Origin: a virus
Virus record (IMG/VR): IMGVR_UViG_3300034418_012413
Span: 1 to 24,700 of that record
Reading direction: 5' to 3' (one strand)
DNA: 24,700 nucleotides
Position numbers and translations under genes: made by a program. Every line of letters starts with the position of its first letter. The stretch's first letter is position 1. Under the pieces are notes generated by a model. It made no database searches, was not told the origin of the DNA, and was given only the letters and a program-made list of their open reading frames with translations. Positions 19,089-24,700 of the stretch are shown in pieces.

Positions 19089-20255
19089 TTAATAAGTTTT
19101 TACTAAATCATCATTTTTTGGGGGTGGTAGATATGATTTTAATTTATTAATTTCTGATCTAATTTTATTACTTCTAAAAGCAGATAATCCTGGAATTAGT
19201 TGTTGTTCTAATGAATAAATTTTTTCTTCTATTTGACTAAAGTTAGATTTATCAAATTCTTCCTCTTCTAATTCTTCTAAACCATCATTTAAAGTTGAAT
19301 CCCAATCTTTTATTTCATCTTCAGTAAAAATATCACTACCTTCATTATCAACAGTATTATCCCATAATCCCATTTCTTGGTCATTATCTACTATTTTTTG
19401 AAGCAATTCTTCTCTATCTACAGGTATTTTTTCCCCATAAAGATTAGATTTATATTTTTTTCGGGATTGTTCAAAAGCAAAATTAGCGGCAATTACCAAA
19501 GCAATAGCTAAAGGATCAAATACAAATATAATAATTAAAAGTAGGATGTTGATAATTTTATCCATAGGTTTACCTGTTAAATCTGAAAGATATTTAAGTG
19601 GACCTAATTCTCCTGCTAGATCATTACCTGTTTGAATTTCTACTATTTCAGTTTCATAGTCAAATAATTGGGTATTTAAACCATCTATTTTAGTATTTAA
19701 TTCAGTTTGTCTTTGAATTGCTTGATCTAATTGTTTTTCTAAAGCTTTACGAGTTGAGCTAGAGGTTGTTGTTATAATTTGCCCAGTTTCTCTGTCTTTA
19801 TATTGTATAGTGTTGTTTGATAAGCCAGATCTCAAATCAGATACAGCCTCATTAATGGTGCTTTTTTCCGCGTTATATACCGCTAACTGGTCCCTAACAT
19901 TATCTCGTTTAGTTTCTATTAAAGTAATCTTATTATCAATTATACTTGATTTATTTGCTGTTTCTTGATATCCACTACTTAACATTCCATATATCCCAGC
20001 AGATGTTATTAGTGAAAGAATTATTAAGGAAATAACATAATAAACTTTAGATAATTTATTTAATTTATTCCAATATGAGTGTAGAAGAGTTGCCAAAGTT
20101 AATTTAGATAATTCTAAAAAACTAGCCATTATTATAACAGCTGTAGCTACTCCAGCAAAGAGTTTAGATAAACCAATTACACTATAATATGCTGCGGTTC
20201 CTCCTAAACCCAGAGCACAAAGGGTAATAAGCCAAGGTAATAACTTTTTATTCAT
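19089..20255 (-). CDS. Multi-pass membrane protein with large coiled coil, 388 aa
   Basis: The N-terminal ~95 residues hold about three hydrophobic segments (LLPWLITLCALGLGGTAAYY; AGVATAVIIMASFLEL; VYYVISLIILSLITSAGIYG). Residues ~105-215 are a long charged coiled-coil-like region (IDNKITLIETKRDNVRDQL). Another hydrophobic span follows (INILLLIIIFVFDPLAIALV), then an acidic tail (EELEEEEFDKSN). The layout resembles DUF4407-type or phage membrane proteins, but I assign no function. It lies downstream of the holin-like gene. Confidence 0.75.
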   Translation of the reverse strand: MNKKLLPWLITLCALGLGGTAAYYSVIGLSKLFAGVATAVIIMASFLELSKLTLATLLHSYWNKLNKLSKVYYVISLIILSLITSAGIYGMLSSGYQETANKSSIIDNKITLIETKRDNVRDQLAVYNAEKSTINEAVSDLRSGLSNNTIQYKDRETGQIITTTSSSTRKALEKQLDQAIQRQTELNTKIDGLNTQLFDYETEIVEIQTGNDLAGELGPLKYLSDLTGKPMDKIINILLLIIIFVFDPLAIALVIAANFAFEQSRKKYKSNLYGEKIPVDREELLQKIVDNDQEMGLWDNTVDNEGSDIFTEDEIKDWDSTLNDGLEELEEEEFDKSNFSQIEEKIYSLEQQLIPGLSAFRSNKIRSEINKLKSYLPPPKNDDLVKTY

Positions 20256-20316
20256 GTTTTATTATTTAGAAATACTTGTAAAATATGAAAGGGTTTAAAC
20301 ACTTCCAACCTAAAGA

Positions 20317-20760
20317 TTATTTTCTATCACCTTTATGTTTATCAATTTTATCTAAGATAATGTTTAATAACTCATTTTTAATCAAACCTGCCATAGAAGC
20401 ATTTTTAAGAGCAGACATTAATTGGAAAACTATAAATGGGGTGATAACTGTTTCGCTTAACCAACTTGTACCTGCAAAACCTTTTTCAATCATTAAGATG
20501 GCTGTAAGGATTATTTCCCAAGTTGCTAATGATTTTAATACTTTAAGAGCTTTATATGTTTTAAACCCTTCTTTTTTAACTCCAGCTATAACACCAAAAA
20601 ACCCATCTAACAATAATACAGCTGCTACAGCTAAAAATTGCTCAGCATTAGCCATTGTTAATTCCAAAAAATAGGAACAAAAAAATCCTATTGATGCTGC
20701 ACTTGCTATTGTTATCTTCATGTATGTTGATTTAATCATTTTTATAAAATTATGAAACAC
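20317..20760 (-). CDS. Holin-like membrane protein (phage_holin_4 type)
   Basis: This 147-residue protein has several hydrophobic segments. QFLAVAAVLLLDGFFGVIAG, then KALKVLKSLATWEIILTAIL, has the D-x-x-x-G motif and layout typical of the phage_holin_4_1 family. ITPFIVFQLMSALKNASMAG follows. Met7 or Met14 may be alternative starts. It is 17 bases downstream of the lysin candidate, as expected for a lysis pair. Confidence 0.72.
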   Translation of the reverse strand: MFHNFIKMIKSTYMKITIASAASIGFFCSYFLELTMANAEQFLAVAAVLLLDGFFGVIAGVKKEGFKTYKALKVLKSLATWEIILTAILMIEKGFAGTSWLSETVITPFIVFQLMSALKNASMAGLIKNELLNIILDKIDKHKGDRK

Positions 20761-20777
20761 ATATATGATAACTATTG

Positions 20778-21383
20778 TTAAAGATCATTTGAATTAATTA
20801 AAGTATATGTAAATGAGTTCCCCCACACTTTTGCAGCTTTATTGACAATTTCCATAAATAATTTAAAATCACTATTTGATGCTATTACTTGACATCCAGC
20901 AGACCATTTATCTACTTGTGTAGATTTTCCATTTTCTATAGCAGTGGCTCTGTGAATATTAATTCCATAAATACCTTCTTTCACATTTTCTTCAATAAAA
21001 TCATAAACACTATCCTTATCTTTATCTCTATAAACTTTAAGTGGTTTCTTTTGTTTTAGGGCTTCATATTTACCCTGATGTAAACCAATCATGTGAGATC
21101 CTCTATATTGTCCTTCTTTAAGAATAGCGACACCATCTTTGTTTAGTAAATTTTTCTCCCAATGTGAGCCTGGGTCAGTGGTTGCCTCAAAACAATAAAA
21201 ATGCCATTTACCATTTTCATCTTTATAAGAAATAGAAATGCAATCATCAAATCGGTTTGTAACTTTACCCTCAGTAGAAGCATTTCTAATACCTACAATA
21301 TTTACATCATAGTTATTACTTTCAAACCATTTATAACCTTTTGCCTTTACAGCTGCCTCAATTTGTTCTCTTGTGTAACTCAT
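20778..21383 (-). CDS. L,D-transpeptidase-like putative endolysin
   Basis: In this 201-residue protein the C-terminal half contains GINIHRATAIENGK and, a few residues on, WSAGCQVIAS. His-x-n-S-x-G-C is the active-site pattern of YkuD-type L,D-transpeptidases, with Cys as nucleophile. The N-terminal part (MSYTREQIEAAVKAKGYKWF) looks structural. Phages of Bacteroidota seem to use such proteins next to holins. Cell-wall cleavage is inferred from the motif and the holin gene beside it. Confidence 0.68.
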   Translation of the reverse strand: MSYTREQIEAAVKAKGYKWFESNNYDVNIVGIRNASTEGKVTNRFDDCISISYKDENGKWHFYCFEATTDPGSHWEKNLLNKDGVAILKEGQYRGSHMIGLHQGKYEALKQKKPLKVYRDKDKDSVYDFIEENVKEGIYGINIHRATAIENGKSTQVDKWSAGCQVIASNSDFKLFMEIVNKAAKVWGNSFTYTLINSNDL

Positions 21384-21450
21384 AGTTTACTACTTTTTAA
21401 TAAATTTAATCTTAGAAAACTATTGAGTGAAACGTTTTATTATAAATATA

Positions 21451-21480
21451 AAAAAAGGGATGCTATTGCACCCCCTTTTA
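21451..21480 (-). terminator. Rho-independent terminator
   Basis: The minus strand reads AAAAGGG-(GG)TGC-AATA-GCA-(T)CCCTTTT followed by more T: a strong stem with a 4-base loop and T-run, 21 bases after the stop of the small membrane gene. It separates the nrd operon from the lysis genes. Confidence 0.8.
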
Positions 21481-21500
21481 TAAAAAGTGTATATTTTTTT

Positions 21501-21719
21501 TTACTTATTTATCCAAGATTTTAACAAATCCCAATTTTTAGTAGCAAATACACCAAATGCAAATCCAGCATAGATTTTGTAACCAAAAGCCCACAAAAAC
21601 AAACCTGCAATGAGTCCTAAAACTCCTTCTACTCCGTTTGCTACTACCCAATCTTTAATAATTGTAAAGATTTTTTTAATAAAGTTTAGTATATTTTTCA
21701 TAATGTTTTGATTATACAT
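21501..21719 (-). CDS. Small membrane protein, 72 aa
   Basis: An amphipathic N-terminus (MKNILNFIKKIFTIIKDWVV from Met7 at 21701, a likely true start) is followed by GVLGLIAGLFLWAFGYKIY and AGFAFGVFATKNW, one or two spans. It could be a second holin-like protein. It sits between nrdA and a terminator. Confidence 0.68.
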   Translation of the reverse strand: MYNQNIMKNILNFIKKIFTIIKDWVVANGVEGVLGLIAGLFLWAFGYKIYAGFAFGVFATKNWDLLKSWINK

Positions 21720-21743
21720 ATGGTAGGAATTATTAAGAATCCA

Positions 21744-23456
21744 TTAACCCTCACACCCCAAACAGTTATCTGAAACTCTTGAACCAAGATCACCTTTAAT
21801 TACTGAATCTGTACGAAGATAATATAATGTTTTAATTCCAAGCTTCCAGGATTCCATATGCACCTGATTTATCCAACGAGGTGAATCAGTAGGACTAAAT
21901 GCTAAATTAAGTGATTGAGTTTGATCAATATATTGTTGACGAATTGCCGCTTGTTGAACCAAACCTAATTGGTTAATTTCAGCAAATGTTAAAAATATTT
22001 CTTTTTCTTCTTCATTTAATACCTCATGTGGTAAATTAATTACTGAACCTCCATCTACTAAAATTTGATCCCATACTTTATCTGTGTTATGTCCTTTTTC
22101 AATTAGAATTTTTTCTAATTCAGGGTTTTTAACAATAAAAGTACCTTTAGCACCATTGAATGTGTAAATATTGGCTGGTTGAGGTTCAATGCCTGCAGAA
22201 CAAGAATTAATACGTGAATTTGATACCGTAGGAGCAATTGCCAGTAAGTGTGTATTTCTCATACCTGTACCTTTACACCAAAGTGGTTCACCATATTCAA
22301 CAGCTAGTTTACGAGATGCTGCTTCTGCTTTGGTTTTAATATCACTGAAAATTGTATGAGTCCAAGCTGTTGATGAAATAGAATTAAATGGTAAATTTTT
22401 CTTTTGCAAAAATGTATGCCACCCCATTACACCTAAACCTAATGCTCTACCCTTTTTAGCATGTCTGTGAGTACGAACCATTGATTCTTTACCATTGGTT
22501 TTTTCAATAAATTCTTCCATCACACCATCAAGGAAATAGATTGCAGTTTCAACTACATCTGTATTTTTCCATTCATCGTACTTGGCTAAGTTAAGTGAAG
22601 ATAAACAACAAATAAATGAATGTTCCTCATCTGTGTGTAAACAGATCTCACTACAAATATTAGTCATCGAAACATTCAAATTATTCATCATATAGGCTAC
22701 AGGATTTGCCTTATTGACATTATCCTTAAACATAATATATGGTTCTCCAGTTTCTACACGCGATTTAAGAATCTCAAGCCATAACTTCATTGCCTCAGGA
22801 TCTCTATCGTTTAATCTACGCATAAATGCATCATCAACTATAGCACATTGGTGTAAGTTCAAACATTGTCTATTTGGATCCCCTTTAGGTCTACGGATTT
22901 GCATAAATTCTTCGATATCAGGGTGATTAATATCTAAATTTACTGATGCTGCTCCCCTACGTACTGAACCTTGGTTAGTAGCAATAATAGTTGAATCATA
23001 GATTTTAGCCCAAGGCACTACACCTTCTGATTTTCCGTTTCCTCTAATCTGTGTTCCTCTACCTCTAATTTTTGATAATGAGATACCAACTCCTCCGCCA
23101 TAGGACGTGAGTCGCATAAGTTCAGCATTAGTAAGTCCGATACCTCTAATTGAGTCTGGTGTATCGATGCCAAAACAAGAAATAGGTAAACCCCTGTCAG
23201 TGCCAGTATTGCTAAGAACAGGGCTAGCCAAACCAATCCAACCATTCCAAATATATTTAAAAAATTTATTTTCCAAATCAGGACGATTCAAACGCATTGC
23301 TACAGCATGAGCAACTCGTTTGTATGCCTTTCGGGGTGTTTCCCCTGGGAGTAAATAACCTTTAGAGATTGTAGATAAAGCTACATCATCAAAAAATTCA
23401 GGGAAATCTTTACCTCTTTCCCACTGGGTATAGTCTGCTATTAAATTGTTATCCAT
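21744..23456 (-). CDS. nrdA: Ribonucleotide reductase class I, large (alpha) subunit
   Basis: This 570-residue protein reduces ribonucleotides to deoxyribonucleotides. SPVLSNTG and GLPISCFG hold the first redox Cys. SMTNICSEICL has the Asn-x-Cys-x-Glu active site with the thiyl Cys. CCLSSLN holds the second redox Cys, and TLYYLRTDS has the radical-transfer tyrosines. The C-terminal swinging pair is Cys565-Cys568 (CLGC). The N-terminus starts directly at the core with no ATP-cone domain, so dATP overall-activity control is expected to be absent. It ends 2 bases after nrdB starts the unit. Confidence 0.96.
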   Translation of the reverse strand: MDNNLIADYTQWERGKDFPEFFDDVALSTISKGYLLPGETPRKAYKRVAHAVAMRLNRPDLENKFFKYIWNGWIGLASPVLSNTGTDRGLPISCFGIDTPDSIRGIGLTNAELMRLTSYGGGVGISLSKIRGRGTQIRGNGKSEGVVPWAKIYDSTIIATNQGSVRRGAASVNLDINHPDIEEFMQIRRPKGDPNRQCLNLHQCAIVDDAFMRRLNDRDPEAMKLWLEILKSRVETGEPYIMFKDNVNKANPVAYMMNNLNVSMTNICSEICLHTDEEHSFICCLSSLNLAKYDEWKNTDVVETAIYFLDGVMEEFIEKTNGKESMVRTHRHAKKGRALGLGVMGWHTFLQKKNLPFNSISSTAWTHTIFSDIKTKAEAASRKLAVEYGEPLWCKGTGMRNTHLLAIAPTVSNSRINSCSAGIEPQPANIYTFNGAKGTFIVKNPELEKILIEKGHNTDKVWDQILVDGGSVINLPHEVLNEEEKEIFLTFAEINQLGLVQQAAIRQQYIDQTQSLNLAFSPTDSPRWINQVHMESWKLGIKTLYYLRTDSVIKGDLGSRVSDNCLGCEG

Positions 23457-23458
23457 AA

Positions 23459-24445
23459 TTAAAAAATGCTTTCATCCCACTGTAAGTGGCCTTTTGAATA
23501 GTTAGTTACTCGGTTTGCAAAGAAATCTGTATGTTGTTTCCCAGCTGATAGATGATCAAACCATTTCATTCTATTTATAGCTGTCATATCAACATCACCA
23601 ACAATAGGTTTATAACCTAAATCTGCTAATTTAGTATTTACTCTATTTTTAATGAAATGTTGCAAATCATATTTGTTACAACCTTCTAAATCTCCTAATC
23701 CATATACTTTATCAATAAAATCTAATTCAAGTTTTAATGAAAGTAAAGCTGCCTCATTTATTGCTGCTTCAAGTTCTGGTGTCTTGAGTTCAGGATTTTC
23801 CTCGATAAGTGTTCTAAATAACCAACATCCTGCATCTGAGTGCATTGATTCGTCTCTAATAGACCATTCAACAATTTGACCCACTCCCTTAAGCTTGTTT
23901 CGCATTTTGAAAGATAAGAGAATGGCGAAGGAAGAGAATAAATTAACTCCCTCGGTAAATGCTGAGAATATAGCGAGTGACTTAGCAATCTCGTGCCAGT
24001 CTTTCTCATCATTAAAACTATCCCTAACAGACATAAGGTTTTCAATTTTAGCCATCGTAGTCTCATCTTCCAAAAACTCCGAGAAATCATCAAGTCCAAG
24101 TTCTTCATTTAATAGTGAATAAGCTTCAGCGTGAATTGTTTCAAATGCGCCGAATGTTGTAGCCATCATTATAACTTCTGGTTTTCTAAACCACTTTGTT
24201 ACTAATCCTGACCAATAATCATTAACAATTGTTTCGGTTTGAGCAAATCCTTTTAATATAGAACCTATAATATTTTTTTCGGTTTCAGTTAAATTCTGTT
24301 TCCAATCATTAACATCACTCATCATAGGCACCTCTGTGTGAAGCCAGTGTGCTTGTTGTTGTTTCATCCAATACTCATGAGCTTTTGGATACTCAAAAGG
24401 TTTGTAAACAATACGTTCTTGCAATAAAGATTTTTTCTTTGCCAT
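23459..24445 (-). CDS. nrdB: Ribonucleotide reductase class I, small (beta) subunit
   Basis: This 328-residue diiron protein carries the tyrosyl radical. FETIHAEAYS has Glu102, His105 and the likely radical Tyr109. Glu71 takes the place of the first Asp ligand of E. coli. FTEGVNLFSSF and IRDESMHSDAG supply the remaining Glu and His ligands. It lies 2 bases upstream of nrdA, and both are probably transcribed from outside the window. Confidence 0.96.
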   Translation of the reverse strand: MAKKKSLLQERIVYKPFEYPKAHEYWMKQQQAHWLHTEVPMMSDVNDWKQNLTETEKNIIGSILKGFAQTETIVNDYWSGLVTKWFRKPEVIMMATTFGAFETIHAEAYSLLNEELGLDDFSEFLEDETTMAKIENLMSVRDSFNDEKDWHEIAKSLAIFSAFTEGVNLFSSFAILLSFKMRNKLKGVGQIVEWSIRDESMHSDAGCWLFRTLIEENPELKTPELEAAINEAALLSLKLELDFIDKVYGLGDLEGCNKYDLQHFIKNRVNTKLADLGYKPIVGDVDMTAINRMKWFDHLSAGKQHTDFFANRVTNYSKGHLQWDESIF

Positions 24446-24466
24446 TTAATTTTTTGTTATAAAAAG

Positions 24467-24700
24467 TTAGGAATTTAGTTCGAAAAACTTGTTTTTCAAC
24501 ATTTGTTTATCAAATGTATCAAAATTATCGTAACTATTAGAGTTAGGACTAGTAGTTTCAGCTTCGAACTCTTCATCTGGGTCGTAATCGTGAACTTCGA
24601 AATGGCCTGTAGATGTATCGGCTTTTACACCAAAGGTTAAACCATCCATTCCGTATCTGTTCTTCATAATATGAAATCTACCTGTTCCGTTAACTTTATC
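24467..24700 (-). CDS. C-terminal end of a larger protein, possibly DnaB/gp41-type helicase (partial)
   Basis: The frame is open to the right edge: 11 codons (DKVNGTGRFHI) precede the first ATG at 24667, so that ATG is internal. FHIMKNRYGMDGLTFGVKAD followed by GHFEVHDYD resembles the last strands of T4 gp41/DnaB-type helicases (K-x-R-x-G-x-x-G ... F). An acidic, Ser/Asn-rich linker and a short helical end (DKQMLKNKFFELNS) follow. The helicase call is tentative, as only about 77 residues are visible. Confidence 0.5.
   Translation of the reverse strand, partial: DKVNGTGRFHIMKNRYGMDGLTFGVKADTSTGHFEVHDYDPDEEFEAETTSPNSNSYDNFDTFDKQMLKNKFFELNS

Noticed and set aside
1-24700. Prophage with integrase or attachment sites
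   Set aside because: No integrase, repressor or host flanking genes are visible; nucleotide metabolism and modification genes suggest a lytic phage, though the rest of the genome is not seen.

Overview
The window reads as part of a lytic tailed phage genome infecting a Bacteroidota (probably flavobacterial) host. The DNA is AT-rich, and almost every gene lies on the minus strand in tightly overlapping runs. The gene set is that of a large T4-like virus: both class I ribonucleotide reductase subunits, thymidylate synthase, thioredoxin, a holin/lysin region and many small unknown genes. The recognisable promoters have the Bacteroidota form, with a TTTG-like upstream box and a TAnnTTTA box. Host and morphology are inferences; no structural genes are present.

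Region 1 (1-6634) is a DNA-modification and nucleotide-metabolism block. FolE (cut by the left edge), QueD, QueE and QueC together form the route from GTP to preQ0, and a DpdA-like guanine transglycosylase follows. Mixed in are a hypoxanthine phosphoribosyltransferase, a hotdog thioesterase, a staphylococcal-type nuclease, thioredoxin and several small phage proteins. The expected outcome is 7-deazaguanine in the phage DNA as protection against host nucleases. QueC, QueD and QueE all differ from the textbook enzymes at metal-ligand positions.

Region 2 (6636-12912) holds an AT-hook protein, a one-gene plus-strand island encoding a small lipoprotein, an alpha/beta-hydrolase, a GIY-YIG/T5orf172 protein next to an enlarged thymidylate synthase, a chain of micro-ORFs, and a DUF932 protein followed by a G-quadruplex motif.

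Region 3 (12931-16147) carries short genes each with its own near-identical promoter, three tRNA-like genes with matching ends but no recognisable anticodon arm, and a probable structured ncRNA with its own promoter and terminator.

Region 4 (16148-19082) is an accessory region. It has a possible ADP-ribosyltransferase-like gene and seven small unknown genes separated by repeated palindromic elements and RYYYAAC-like boxes, which look like integron-type or host-derived gene cassettes joined to phage promoters.

Region 5 (19089-24700) holds a membrane/coiled-coil protein, a holin-like protein, an L,D-transpeptidase-like lysin candidate, a small membrane protein with a terminator after it, nrdA, nrdB, and the C-terminal end of a protein that may be the replicative helicase.

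The parts fit together plainly: RNR, thioredoxin and ThyA supply dNTPs, the Que/DpdA block modifies the DNA, and the lysis genes release progeny. The accessory promoter-gene cassettes are probably early host-takeover or defence functions.
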